A DNA stretch of 64,000 nt from CAZDQL01 sp964507325 (GTDB lineage: Bacteria > Planctomycetota > UBA1135 > GCA-002686595): assembly GCA_964507325.1 (NCBI GenBank), contig CAZDQL010000012.1, positions 1 through 64,000 on the forward strand, in the 5' to 3' direction. The notes beneath the pieces were generated by a model. That model was not told the origin of the DNA. It worked only from the letters and a program-made list of their open reading frames with translations, and made no database searches. A program made the position numbers and the translations under genes. This document shows, piece after piece, positions 1-8,705 of the stretch (the stretch's first letter is position 1; each line of letters opens with the position of its first letter).

Positions 1-310
1 CGTGCAGGGCCAGGGCCGCGTTCAGCCCCGTCTGCCCGCCGAGGGTCGGCAGGACCGCGTCGGGTCGCTCCCGCTCGAGGATCTGCTCGATCGCCTGCGG
101 AGTGATCGGCTCGACGTAGGTCGCGTCCGCCGTATCCGGGTCGGTCATGATCGTGGCCGGATTCGAGTTGACCAGGATCACTCGATAACCGTCCTCGCGC
201 AGGGCCTTGCAGGCCTGGGTCCCGGAATAGTCGAACTCGCAGGCCTGACCGATGACGATCGGGCCGCTTCCGATGATCAGGATGGACTCGAGGTCGTCGC
301 GTCGAGGCAT
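1..310 (-). CDS. carB: Carbamoyl-phosphate synthase large subunit, N-terminal fragment
   Basis: The large subunit of carbamoyl-phosphate synthase makes carbamoyl phosphate from ammonia, bicarbonate and two ATP for pyrimidine and arginine synthesis in the cytoplasm. The 103 visible codons start MPRRDDLESILIIGSGP and include GQACEFDYSGTQACKALREDG, NSNPATIMTDPDTADATYVEP and LPTLGGQTGLNAALAL, all hallmarks of the first pre-ATP-grasp domain of CarB. The family is usually about 1,070 residues, so the rest lies beyond the left edge. The ATG at 310 gives the expected N-terminus. The region upstream (311-714) holds a small hairpin and a decayed gene end, and no carA is visible. Confidence 0.96.
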   Translation of the reverse strand, partial: MPRRDDLESILIIGSGPIVIGQACEFDYSGTQACKALREDGYRVILVNSNPATIMTDPDTADATYVEPITPQAIEQILERERPDAVLPTLGGQTGLNAALALH

Positions 311-345
311 GGAGGGCGCGGGAGAGCCGTTGCGCCCGATTGAAT

Positions 346-363
346 CAGACCCGGGGAGGTCTG
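346..363. other. Hairpin in the carB leader
   Basis: CAGACC and GGTCTG form a perfect 6-bp stem around a 6-base loop, 36 bases upstream of the carB start. It could end transcription of the decayed gene next to it or lie in the carB leader. There is no U-tract and no recognisable riboswitch or PyrR-type site. Confidence 0.4.
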
Positions 364-375
364 TCGACCGAACTG

Positions 376-480
376 CCGGGTCCAGGTGCCCCCGGCGGGG
401 ACTTTCTCGAGCGCTTCCTTCAGGAGGATCCAGGTGTCGAGCTCGGGGAGCAGCACGGCCGTCCGGGAGGGAGGGTGGGG
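376..480 (-). pseudogene. Decayed 3' end of a paralogue of the 1511-2914 membrane protein
   Basis: Read on the minus strand, this stretch encodes PPSRTAVLLPELDTWILL followed by KEALEKVPAGGTWTR. The last residues of the intact gene at 1511-2914 are PPSRTAVLHPELDTWVLL, then EGALEKVPAGGTWSR and stop. The match is about 85% over 31 residues and is also clear at DNA level. The stop codon of the intact copy (TAG) reads CAG here, so the frame runs on towards carB. Upstream (about 480-575) a related-looking segment continues only if frameshifts are allowed, so I read this as the end of a duplicated gene in decay. It could instead be the tail of a short diverged gene. Confidence 0.55.
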
Positions 481-686
481 GACCGTGCTCGAGCTCCACG
501 AAGAGGAGCCCCCAGCCCCCCGACCAACGGACCGCCCTCGCGCTCCACGATCTCGAGTGACTGACCGGTGGCGAGGTCGCTCGCGTCCCGCCCGCCGAGT
601 CCTGCACTGGGCACCCGACCCGCTGTCAGGTCGGCCGAATCGGCCCCACCATCGAAGGGACGGTGCCCGGGAATTCTCGCGGCCGG

Positions 687-692
687 TATCCT
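687..692 (+). promoter_or_regulatory. Candidate -10 element (TATCCT)
   Basis: TATCCT lies 22 bases before the GTG start at 715 and matches the TAnnnT box seen before many starts in the window. No convincing -35 hexamer is visible. Confidence 0.35.
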
Positions 693-714
693 GCCTCCTT
701 GGGAGGAGGATTGG

Positions 715-1500
715 GTGACGCAGAGGAACAAGGCGCCCCGCCGGCGGCACGCGCGGACCGCAGCCGCGATCGAGCCGTGGCTTCCGTACTCGATCTACGC
801 GAATGTGAGCGGGATCGCCACGACCGTCCTGGTCGTGGTCTGCCTGGCGGGCCTGATGGTGGGGGGGGCGCTCAGGATCCCCGGTTTCGTCGCCCTCGCC
901 CTCGCCATCACGGTGGGGATCATCTGGATCGTGTTCATCTGGCTCTCGCACAGCCACCTGAAGAAGGCGGCGGCTCTGCTCTCCGAGAGGGCGTGGGTGC
1001 GGTGGCGCTACGAGGAGGTGATCTGGCAGGGATACCTCGACGAGCGGGAGATCCGCGGGCGTCTGTTCGCGCTGATCTCCATCGGAGTCATGGCCGGAGT
1101 CGGCCTGCTCACGGGTGTCCTGCTCGACTCCGAGGAGATGCGGATCGCCGACTCCACCATGGCGACGGTGCTGGTACCTGCGCTGGTCGGAGCCGCGGGC
1201 GCAGGCGTCGTGGCGCTGATCGTCCTGTCGGTCGGGGCGGGAGTCACGCGCCGGCTGCGGAGGCTCCCAGGGGTCTTCGTGATCAGCCCCGCCGGTTTCT
1301 ACATCACGGGAGTCTACTGGCCCTTCGACAGCGTCGGCGCCAGTCTCTCGGAGGTGGAGCGGAAGCGGAACCGGTTGGTCTTCGAGTTCTTGAGCTACTA
1401 CAAGGAGCACTCGAACTACCAGAAGGTGCGGGTTCCGATCCCGCCGGGCAGGGAAGCGGTGGCGGACAAGATCGTCGCGAAGCTCTCGGAGAAGCTCTGA
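715..1500 (+). CDS. Four-helix membrane protein of unknown function
   Basis: The protein has 261 residues. Two hydrophobic helices (about 31-52 and 56-77) are followed by a charged cytoplasmic stretch rich in W, R and E, then two more helices (about 116-138 and 150-172) and a soluble tail of about 85 residues ending in VADKIVAKLSEKL. The layout resembles small membrane proteins with a soluble PH-like tail, but I do not recognise the family. I chose the GTG at 715 because GGAGGAGGA lies just upstream at 702-709; an open frame extends further 5' without a better start. It sits between the decayed and intact copies of the 1511-2914 gene, convergent with the latter. Confidence 0.7.
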   Translation: MTQRNKAPRRRHARTAAAIEPWLPYSIYANVSGIATTVLVVVCLAGLMVGGALRIPGFVALALAITVGIIWIVFIWLSHSHLKKAAALLSERAWVRWRYEEVIWQGYLDEREIRGRLFALISIGVMAGVGLLTGVLLDSEEMRIADSTMATVLVPALVGAAGAGVVALIVLSVGAGVTRRLRRLPGVFVISPAGFYITGVYWPFDSVGASLSEVERKRNRLVFEFLSYYKEHSNYQKVRVPIPPGREAVADKIVAKLSEKL

Positions 1501-1510
1501 CTCACCTGGA

Positions 1511-2914
1511 CTAGCGACTCCAGGTACCCCCGGCGGGGACCTTCTCCAGCGCTCCCTCCAGGAGCACCCAGGTGTCGAGCTCCGGGTGCAGGACGGCGGT
1601 CCGCGAGGGGGGCCGATCGGGGGCCAGTACCAGCCGCCGCGCGCCGAGCGCGAGCTCGCCTTGGAGCTCCGCGGGCAGGTCCTCTCGTGAGGGGAAGGCC
1701 GTCAGGCCCCAGCGCTGGATCAGGAGGTAGCGCCGCTCGCTCCCGGGGGCGATCACCACGTCCGTCGGCTCGAGCTGGGCGCGGGCGTCCGCGCGCCAGC
1801 TCCGCAGCGGATCGGTCAGGTTCCAGGTCACGGCGACCACCGCCGTCAGGAGCACATGGGCCAGGGGCAGGACCACGCTCCAGCGCCGCGCCGAGCGCTC
1901 CTGCTCCCGGCGCGTGAGCCAGTCCGCCACCCCGACCGCCGCCGCCGGCAGAAGGTAGCCGCCGACCGGGCCCGCAGCGGGCGAGCCGCCCACCACCGGG
2001 GCCAGCACGACCAGGCACCAGGGGACGATCCACGACGGGGGCGGAGCCTCCTCGCTGTTGCGTCGCCCGAGGAGCAGGGTGTAGAGCCCGAGCAGCGCTC
2101 CCCCCAGCCCCACTGCGAAGGTGCCGAGCCACAAGGGCAGGGCGGCCAGCGACTGCTCCCGCCCCGCCAGCAGGGTGTCGAGCAGGTGCCAGTAGAGGGG
2201 GCGCCCGTCCACCTCCCCCGTGGCCACCAGGAACCACACCGAGGTGCCGACGATCAGGGCCATCGGCCCCGCCGTGAGAGACGCCTGCCCCCGACCCGCC
2301 CGGCGCCCCACCGCCCAGACCACCGCTGGGGCGAGGAGCAGGTTCTCGGGGCTCAGGAGGAAGGCCAGGAAGAGCAGCGAAGCCGCCCGCACCTGGTACC
2401 CCCCCGACCAGCGCTGCCGCGGCTGGAAGAGGGTCCCGAGCAGGAGGGTGGCGCCCAGGGCGCCCGGGGCGAAATCCCCCGGCTGGGTGGCGCCCAGCCA
2501 GGCCAGCGGCGAGAGGGTGGCGGTCAGGGCGCCCGCCAGGCTCGCTCCCCGCTTGAAGCCGATGCGGCGCAGGAGCCGCATGGTGGTGGGGAAGAGCAGC
2601 CCGTACGCCACCGCGCCGATCAGGAAGTAGGCCTGCTCCGCCCGCAGCCCGGTGAGCTTCTGCACGGCGATCGCCAGGGGGAAGAGCAGCCCGTAGGAGC
2701 GATCACCGTCCCTGACGGCCAGGCGTACGAGCCCCATGTCGCCCCAGAGGCGCTCGCTGGGGAGCCCGAGGGCGAGGATCCCGAGGGCGGCGCCGATCAG
2801 GGCGACTTGGAGGCGCCGGCGGCGACGGCGGGTGACTTCGGCCCCGCGCAGGAGCTCGGTCAGGCGCTCGCGCTCGAAGGGCTGCGCACCGGCGGGGTCG
2901 GGGCGAGTGGACAC
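1511..2914 (-). CDS. Polytopic membrane protein, possibly glycosyltransferase-like
   Basis: The 467-residue protein has a basic cytoplasmic N-terminus (TRRRRRRLQ near 30), then about nine to eleven hydrophobic segments up to residue 360, and a soluble C-terminal domain of about 100 residues ending GGTWSR. An acidic loop after the first helix (ERLWGDMGLVRLAVRDGD) recalls the extracytoplasmic loop of GT39/DUF2723-type transferases, but no diagnostic motif is certain. The C-terminal 31 residues recur at 376-480 as a decayed copy. Its 3' end faces the gene ending at 1500 with 10 bases between them. AGGGTA at 2931-2936 (TACCCT on the coding strand) is a possible -10. Confidence 0.65.
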   Translation of the reverse strand: MSTRPDPAGAQPFERERLTELLRGAEVTRRRRRRLQVALIGAALGILALGLPSERLWGDMGLVRLAVRDGDRSYGLLFPLAIAVQKLTGLRAEQAYFLIGAVAYGLLFPTTMRLLRRIGFKRGASLAGALTATLSPLAWLGATQPGDFAPGALGATLLLGTLFQPRQRWSGGYQVRAASLLFLAFLLSPENLLLAPAVVWAVGRRAGRGQASLTAGPMALIVGTSVWFLVATGEVDGRPLYWHLLDTLLAGREQSLAALPLWLGTFAVGLGGALLGLYTLLLGRRNSEEAPPPSWIVPWCLVVLAPVVGGSPAAGPVGGYLLPAAAVGVADWLTRREQERSARRWSVVLPLAHVLLTAVVAVTWNLTDPLRSWRADARAQLEPTDVVIAPGSERRYLLIQRWGLTAFPSREDLPAELQGELALGARRLVLAPDRPPSRTAVLHPELDTWVLLEGALEKVPAGGTWSR

Positions 2915-3005
2915 CCCTGGAGGGTAGCGAGTTCGGCGAGCGAATCGTCAGTGCGGTTCCCGTCGGATGGGGAGTGGTGGCTCCACACCGGTGATCCACA
3001 CGCGT

Positions 3006-3494
3006 TCAGATCGCCTCCCCGCCATTCAGCTCCGCGAACTCCTCGGCGTACTCCGAGCTCCGGAACTCGTAGTCGACCGATCGACGAGAGACCGTCAAGT
3101 CGAACGCGGGGGGGAGCAGGACCCTCAGGACGATCCAGGGCAGGCACGCAGCGATCGCGAAGCCGAGCATCATCAGCTTGCCCCCTGCTGGGTAGAGCCA
3201 GCAGCTGGTGGTGATGCCGGCAGCCACCAGCCCAAGGCCGATGACGCGCCACCACCAGCGAGAGGCCAGTTCCGACCTCCGGCAGCGCGGACAGATCGGG
3301 GCCTGCGCCTTGACCTTGTCGGCGGGGATGAGGAGGAGGAACCAGATGAAGGCGCGAGCGATGCCGAAGACTGAAGCCGTGGCCTGGGTGACGGCGATGG
3401 TGCGCTCCGGCCGCTCCACGAGACACACCACGCAGTGATCCGGGAAGAGCGGAGTCTGGTCCCGCGGCAAGCTCACATCGGTGCTCCACGGCAT
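3006..3494 (-). CDS. Small membrane protein with two CxxC motifs
   Basis: This 162-residue protein has a short N-terminal part with CVVC near residue 21, a hydrophobic segment near 43-58, a second cysteine pair CPRC near 68, then two helices at about 83-103 and 108-132 and a polar tail. The two CxxC pairs could bind one zinc ion as a split zinc ribbon facing the cytoplasm. I do not recognise the family. It is codirectional with and 45 bases downstream of the sigma-fusion gene, so they may share a transcript. Confidence 0.65.
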   Translation of the reverse strand: MPWSTDVSLPRDQTPLFPDHCVVCLVERPERTIAVTQATASVFGIARAFIWFLLLIPADKVKAQAPICPRCRRSELASRWWWRVIGLGLVAAGITTSCWLYPAGGKLMMLGFAIAACLPWIVLRVLLPPAFDLTVSRRSVDYEFRSSEYAEEFAELNGGEAI

Positions 3495-3539
3495 GGCGTC
3501 GAGGCCATCCTACAGGGACCCCCGAAAGCTCCATCAGCC

Positions 3540-6500
3540 CTACTCGTCCCGGGACCGAACTTCCACCCAGACGTCGACCTCGCCCTCCTCGGGGACTTGG
3601 ATCTCGGCCCTGCCGGACGCCTTGTCGGCGAGGGCGCTGACCAGGTACCCCCCCGACTGGATGTGGTCGAACACGAAGTGGCCGTCGATGGCGACGGTGC
3701 TGTGGGTGCGAGAGGCGTCCTCGGCAGGGTCCTCCGCGATTCGGGGCCAGGGCAGGAGCATGACGTGCTCGAACTCGGGGGGCGCGCCTTCGAAGGCCAG
3801 GAAACCCCGGACCGTGGACTTGCCCTTGGGCCGCAGCTCCAATGCGCCGGCCTCCACCCCATCCACGACCACCTGCCTTTGCAGGTAGGGGGCGGTCCGT
3901 CCTCGACCCACCGTTCGTACCCACTGCACTCGATAGGTGCCCTTGGCCAGGCGCTCGAAGCTGAAGCGTCCATCCATACCCGTCGTGCCCGTCCAGTGGG
4001 ACTGCCCCGGGATCGCCCTCTTGTCCATGAACAAGGCGATCTCCTCTCCTGCCAGGGGACTCCCCGCCGCATCCAGCAGTCGGCCGTCCAGCCTACTGCC
4101 CGAGGTCAGCTCGATCGTCCTCTCCACGGATCCCGTCGGAGGCACGTCGAAGGGGCCTTCGATCTCGGCGATCCACTCCGGGTGCTCGACCAGGAGCGAG
4201 GTTCCTCCGACGGGCAGGCCTTCCAGCTCGAAGGTACCGGAGAGGTCGGTCTGCGCGGTGGGACCCGCATCCTCGGGCTTGTATCGACTGCGGAAGGCGC
4301 TCACCATCGCGCCGGGGATCGGAGCTCGATCCTCGATGGTGATCACCCGTCCGCGCACTCGGGCGCTGGCAGGAAAGAGCTCGATCACCAGGGCCTCTGG
4401 ATCGGGATCTGCCGACACCAACGCGCGGTCGAGGATGGTAGGCGCGTAGCCTTCCGCGCTGACTCTGATGCCGGTGGCGGAGTCCGGCAAGAGGTCGTCG
4501 AAGCCCGCTGTCGTCCAGAGACCATCGGTGCCCGCGAAGGGCATGCCCGAGCTCCTCCCCGACCAACCGATCCAGTACCCGCGGGTCGCGGGAGCCTTCT
4601 CTTCGGTTGCCGCGGCGACCAGGAAGACACGGAACGAGCGTACCGGCTCCCCTGTGAGTCCGTCGACGACCCTGCCGGCGAGGGCGCCCGATCGGCGCAG
4701 TTGGACCCGGAGATCGTCGCGGTCGAGCGTGGTGACCACCTCCTCGTGACGCACGAAGCCCCGCCTGAAGAGGCCGATCCGCACCCGGCCCGCGGGGAGG
4801 CCCTCGATTCGAAAGCGACCCTCGGAGTCGGCGTGCACCGATTCGACATGAAGGGACCGATTCGAGAAACGGACATAAACGGTCGTCCACGGGACCGGTC
4901 GCTCTTCCTCGTCGAGAACGCGTCCCCCCAGCCAATGCCCCTCGACCAACTGAACCTCCAGCCCATCGAGGGGCTCACCCGACTGCGGCACCACCACCGG
5001 CTGGCTGGCTGACTGCAAACCGTCCCGCAGCGCCCAGAGCGTGTTCTCCCCCGCCTGCACCGCCGGGAACTCGAAGGCTCCTTGCTCGTCGGACCAGCAC
5101 TCGAGTCTCGGGATCGAGTTCGGCGAGTAGGCGAGGTAGAGGTGAGCTCCGGCCACGGGCGTGCCGTCCTCCTCGCGGACGTGACCACGCACAGCGGCGC
5201 CACGCTCCAGCACCCAGACCAGCTCCCCCGCCTCGAGCTCGTCGGAGGTCAACAGTCGGCCCTGAGCGCAGAAGCCGGTCGCGGTGGCGCGCAACCACTG
5301 CTGGTCCTCCTCGGGGTCGAGGAACGTGAGTTCGAAGTGACCGGTGTCGTCGGATTTCCTGCGGGTCTCGGTGCCCCAGACTTCGATCTCGGCGCCCATC
5401 ACAGGGGAATCGTCCTCGTCGATCACCAGTCCACGCAGTCTCCTGCCCGCGACGAGGACAATGTCATCGACTTGGATCTCACCGGGGCCCACGGTGGCAA
5501 AGGCGAGGCGTTCGTAGCGATAGCCATCGGCGACGACGGTCACCTGTGATGGCTTCGAATACGATGATCCCCTCAGTCGGAAACGCCCTTCCGCATCGGT
5601 GAGTGCCTCGCTCGCATAGCTGAAGAGGCGCGCGCCAGCCACTCCTTTCCCATTGGGATCGAGCACTCTGCCGTAGAAGGTGACGTCCCAGGGACGAACC
5701 GCGACGTGAAGGTCCTGGGGAGGTCCGTCGCCCGGAGGAACGGGAGTTGCGTTCAAACTGACGTTGTGATCTCGAAGGACGCAATCGAACGCGACGGTCG
5801 TGAAGCGATCTGGCTCGGGCAGCGCCCATTCGAAGGCACCGTCTTCGTCCGTGCTCACGCGTTCCTGAAGGAGGAGAGCTCCATCTGCGGTGGAACCGGA
5901 ATACAGGCGACCGATCAACGGGCCCTTCGCGAACGGCTCCGAGTACCGCAGCGTCGCATGGCCACGTACGACCCAGTCGCGCTCGCCGGCCAGTGTCGGC
6001 TGCGCGGAGACTCGTCCATTCCCCTCTTCCGGTTGCGGCTCGAGAAGGGAGCCCTCCGGTGCCAGGTCTTCAAGCGGCGGGGTTGGTGCGACCGCTTGCT
6101 CCCCCGACGGCCCGCCGCCCGACAGCCACGCCCAGCCCCCCACGCCGACCAGGAGCGCCGCCACCGTCAAGAGCGCGGGATGGACGAATTGCCTCACCGC
6201 CTGCCCAGCCCCCAGCCTGGCAAGGGGCGCGAGCGTCGCCATGAGCTCCTCACGCCGCCCCTCCCGACCGGCGTCCAGTCTCTGGCGCAACATCGCGAGC
6301 CCACGGTTCACGCGGCTGCGCACGCTGTTGGCGGAGATACCCTCGCGACGCGCGATCTCCCGCGGCGGAAGACCGTCGAGGAAGCGCCACACGATCGTGT
6401 GGCGGTAGGGCTCGTTGAGGGACTCGACCGCCTCGATCAATAGGCGCAGCACCTCGATGCGCTCCGCTACTCGCGCCGCGCTCGGCTCTTCCCCGCGACG

Positions 6501-6758
6501 CGCCGCCGATCGCTCGTGGTGACGCCTGCGGGTGTCTGCACGCCGCGCAGTGCCCGCCAGCCGGCGCACCGTCCCTGCGAGCCAACCGCGCAGGGAGCGG
6601 GGCTCTTCCCCCGACGGTCTCAGGACCGACAGCCACGCCTCCTGAACGGCGTCCTCCGCGTCGTGCCGCCCGTAGAGCAGCCCCCGCGCGAGCCGGGAGA
6701 GCCGCCGCGTCTCCGCGTCGAGCCTCTCCGGCGGGATCGTGTCGAGTCGGTCGCTCAT
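3540..6758 (-). CDS. Membrane-tethered ECF sigma factor fused to carboxypeptidase-regulatory-like repeats
   Basis: The 1,072-residue protein starts with an ECF sigma-70 factor. Region 2 lies at about 15-75 (GRHDAEDAVQEAWLSVL) and region 4 at about 105-160, with the helix-turn-helix PREIARREGISANSVRSRV. One transmembrane helix follows at about 193-213 (ALLTVAALLVGVGGWAWL), then about 850 residues of repeated beta-sandwich units of the carboxypeptidase-regulatory-like type (for example VVDGLTGEPVRSF and RLLDAAGSPLAGEEIAL). Sigma region and helix are in one frame, so the sigma factor should be held at the membrane with the repeats outside. I chose the ATG at 6758; a GTG 42 bases upstream is possible. 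It is divergent from a lipoprotein with the same repeats. No separate anti-sigma gene is adjacent. Confidence 0.88.
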   Translation of the reverse strand: MSDRLDTIPPERLDAETRRLSRLARGLLYGRHDAEDAVQEAWLSVLRPSGEEPRSLRGWLAGTVRRLAGTARRADTRRRHHERSAARRGEEPSAARVAERIEVLRLLIEAVESLNEPYRHTIVWRFLDGLPPREIARREGISANSVRSRVNRGLAMLRQRLDAGREGRREELMATLAPLARLGAGQAVRQFVHPALLTVAALLVGVGGWAWLSGGGPSGEQAVAPTPPLEDLAPEGSLLEPQPEEGNGRVSAQPTLAGERDWVVRGHATLRYSEPFAKGPLIGRLYSGSTADGALLLQERVSTDEDGAFEWALPEPDRFTTVAFDCVLRDHNVSLNATPVPPGDGPPQDLHVAVRPWDVTFYGRVLDPNGKGVAGARLFSYASEALTDAEGRFRLRGSSYSKPSQVTVVADGYRYERLAFATVGPGEIQVDDIVLVAGRRLRGLVIDEDDSPVMGAEIEVWGTETRRKSDDTGHFELTFLDPEEDQQWLRATATGFCAQGRLLTSDELEAGELVWVLERGAAVRGHVREEDGTPVAGAHLYLAYSPNSIPRLECWSDEQGAFEFPAVQAGENTLWALRDGLQSASQPVVVPQSGEPLDGLEVQLVEGHWLGGRVLDEEERPVPWTTVYVRFSNRSLHVESVHADSEGRFRIEGLPAGRVRIGLFRRGFVRHEEVVTTLDRDDLRVQLRRSGALAGRVVDGLTGEPVRSFRVFLVAAATEEKAPATRGYWIGWSGRSSGMPFAGTDGLWTTAGFDDLLPDSATGIRVSAEGYAPTILDRALVSADPDPEALVIELFPASARVRGRVITIEDRAPIPGAMVSAFRSRYKPEDAGPTAQTDLSGTFELEGLPVGGTSLLVEHPEWIAEIEGPFDVPPTGSVERTIELTSGSRLDGRLLDAAGSPLAGEEIALFMDKRAIPGQSHWTGTTGMDGRFSFERLAKGTYRVQWVRTVGRGRTAPYLQRQVVVDGVEAGALELRPKGKSTVRGFLAFEGAPPEFEHVMLLPWPRIAEDPAEDASRTHSTVAIDGHFVFDHIQSGGYLVSALADKASGRAEIQVPEEGEVDVWVEVRSRDE

Positions 6759-6834
6759 GGGGGCGGAGGGAGAGTGCCGCTCCGGTCGAAACCGACGCAC
6801 GAATCCCGCTCCTGCGGATGGGAAAGCGCACCTC

Positions 6835-6840
6835 TAGAAT
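6835..6840 (+). promoter_or_regulatory. Candidate -10 element (TAGAAT)
   Basis: TAGAAT lies 40 bases before the ATG at 6881, in the 122-base divergent region shared with the sigma-fusion gene. The same hexamer precedes pstS. Confidence 0.4.
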
Positions 6841-6880
6841 GCCAAGTCCAGCGAGGCGTAGGCCTCCGATCATCCCCGCC

Positions 6881-8641
6881 ATGGCCGTCCCCAGCCACAC
6901 GAGCCTCTGGGCGCTCCTCATCCTCCTGCTCGTCAGTGCTTGCCGAGCGACGGAGGTTCCCGCCGACCTGGTCTGGATCGAGGGGCGCGTCCTCCTCCCC
7001 GCCGGTCTGCCCGACGGTGAGGAGGTCGCGGTCCAGGCCTTGGGGCGGAAGTTCGCTGGAGAGGGCAGGCCTCGAGCTCTCGTGGACTCCGCGGGGCACT
7101 TTCGCATCGGCATCCCCGCCGGAGGGCTCCGCGTGCGGCTGGACGTGGTCGCCGACCACCTCTATCTGAAGCGACCGCTGTGGGTGCACCTGCGGCGACC
7201 CCCGGAGACGGTCGAACTGCGGCCCACCCTCGCCGCTGAGGTCATCGTCGAGCTGATCCCCAACCCCGAGCACGCCGCCGACTGGAGCGCGGGGAGGGTC
7301 ACGCTCTTGACCGACGAGGGGCTCCCTACCATCACTGTGCCAGGTCATTTCCGCGAGGATCGGACCCTGAATGGGGAGCTCCACATCACCTTCCCGGGAG
7401 TCCCCGACGCGGATGCCCACCTCGTCGAGGCGATCCCGGACGACGGATTCGACTCGGCTCGTCACACCTTCGAGGCGCCACCCGGCGAGACTGTGACGGT
7501 GGAGCTCGATCTCAGGGACGCTCTGCGCGTCACAGGCCGCGTCGAGGATGAAGAGGGCGCGGCGATCCCCTGCGTTGAGGCCTACTTCCAGACGGAAGTT
7601 CGTTCCGGTCGGAGCTCGAGCATCTCCACCCACACCACGTGGGTCGATGAAGAGGGCTGCTTCGAGATCCTGGCCTTTCCCTGGGACGGTCTGGACCTCA
7701 CCGTCTCGTCCGATGATCACCTGAACCAGAGGATCAGACTGCCTGCGTCGGGGGGCGAATCCCACGTCACCGTGCCTCCCCTGGTCCTGGAGCGCGGCAA
7801 CAGCGTGAAGGTCGAGCTCTCCTGGCCCGATGGAGCCCCGGTCGATCGGGCACAGGTGATCCTGGAGGGCCCCGAGGGGTGGGAGCCCCACACGTGGGAC
7901 ACCTTCTGGAAAAGAGGGCACCGCCCGGTCGATGGCGGTCGCTGCGTCTACGCAGGACTCGGGGAAGGTCCCTTCTACGTGGAGGCGATCGTGGGACCGG
8001 GCGAGGACGGGCTCCATTACGGCTGCGCCGAGGACGTGCTCCCCGGCGCCACTGTGGAGATCGTGCTGCAGCAGGCCACTCCAGTCGAAGTGCAAGTGGT
8101 GGACGAGCAGGGCGAGCCAATCGCGTCCTGCAGACTGCACGTTCGCTCGCCCCGAGTGGAGTTCCCACTGTTCGGCCTCAACGAGCGCGTGGAGGATCCA
8201 CGGGGAGTCTTCACCCTCGACCTTCCACCCGGCCGCTGGCGCCTCGATGTGGTCGAAGGGGGATTCGGATCCCAGGTTCTGGAGATCCCAGCATCGGAGC
8301 CTCTTCGAATCGTCGCTCAGCGCTCAGTGATCTGCTCTGGAGTCGTGGTGACGAGTTCCGGCGAGCCCGTGGAGGGGGCGACGGTGCGCGCACGCCACGA
8401 GGCGATCGTGCGCGGATCCAGAAGGGAGCACACTTCGACGACGTCCTCAGCTCCAGACGGAAGCTGGTCGCTGGAGCTCCCTCCAGGAGCTGTCCGCCTC
8501 AGTGCTAGCCCCCCCTTTGCCCGTAGGCCCGGCGGGAGCGGTCGTTTTGGCCGGAGACAGAGGAAGACGGCCGACGATGACATCCGGGAGACCTACGAAG
8601 CTGGGGAGGTCGTCGAGGGGATCGTGCTCGTCGTTCGCTGA
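6881..8641 (+). CDS. Lipoprotein with carboxypeptidase-regulatory-like repeats
   Basis: From the ATG at 6881 the protein has 586 residues. It opens with a signal peptide and a lipobox-like end, LLILLLVSAC, so it is probably a lipoprotein with Cys about residue 21 as the first mature residue. The rest is a series of beta-sandwich units with phrases such as VTGRVEDEEGAAIPCVEAY, EVQVVDEQGEPIASCRLHV and VVTSSGEPVEGATVRARH, typical of carboxypeptidase-regulatory-like domains. Such domains often bind polymers or act as spacers, and no catalytic residues are apparent. It is divergently transcribed from the sigma fusion bearing the same repeats, so the two may be co-regulated or may contact each other (inference). 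An upstream in-frame start at 6818 would spoil the signal peptide. Confidence 0.8.
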   Translation: MAVPSHTSLWALLILLLVSACRATEVPADLVWIEGRVLLPAGLPDGEEVAVQALGRKFAGEGRPRALVDSAGHFRIGIPAGGLRVRLDVVADHLYLKRPLWVHLRRPPETVELRPTLAAEVIVELIPNPEHAADWSAGRVTLLTDEGLPTITVPGHFREDRTLNGELHITFPGVPDADAHLVEAIPDDGFDSARHTFEAPPGETVTVELDLRDALRVTGRVEDEEGAAIPCVEAYFQTEVRSGRSSSISTHTTWVDEEGCFEILAFPWDGLDLTVSSDDHLNQRIRLPASGGESHVTVPPLVLERGNSVKVELSWPDGAPVDRAQVILEGPEGWEPHTWDTFWKRGHRPVDGGRCVYAGLGEGPFYVEAIVGPGEDGLHYGCAEDVLPGATVEIVLQQATPVEVQVVDEQGEPIASCRLHVRSPRVEFPLFGLNERVEDPRGVFTLDLPPGRWRLDVVEGGFGSQVLEIPASEPLRIVAQRSVICSGVVVTSSGEPVEGATVRARHEAIVRGSRREHTSTTSSAPDGSWSLELPPGAVRLSASPPFARRPGGSGRFGRRQRKTADDDIRETYEAGEVVEGIVLVVR

Positions 8642-8662
8642 CCGCGGATTCGGTTGGGGTGG

Positions 8663-8668
8663 TAGGCT
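8663..8668 (+). promoter_or_regulatory. Candidate -10 element (TAGGCT)
   Basis: TAGGCT lies 37 bases before the ATG at 8706. The same hexamer is at almost the same distance before the tandem paralogue at 9365. Confidence 0.45.
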
Positions 8669-8705
8669 GGTCTCACGGGCTCCACGGAGCCGAGGGACCT
8701 GCCGC

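Noticed and set aside
366..377. GACCGAACTGCC next to the decayed gene end, identical over 12 bases with the left tip of the MITE-like element
   Set aside because: There is no matching inverted partner nearby, and 12 bases are too few to claim a second element. It may be chance.
311..714. Possible riboswitch or PyrR-type attenuator before carB
   Set aside because: Only one short hairpin is visible, with no conserved motif or alternative pairing, and most of the region is explained by the decayed gene and the next gene's leader.
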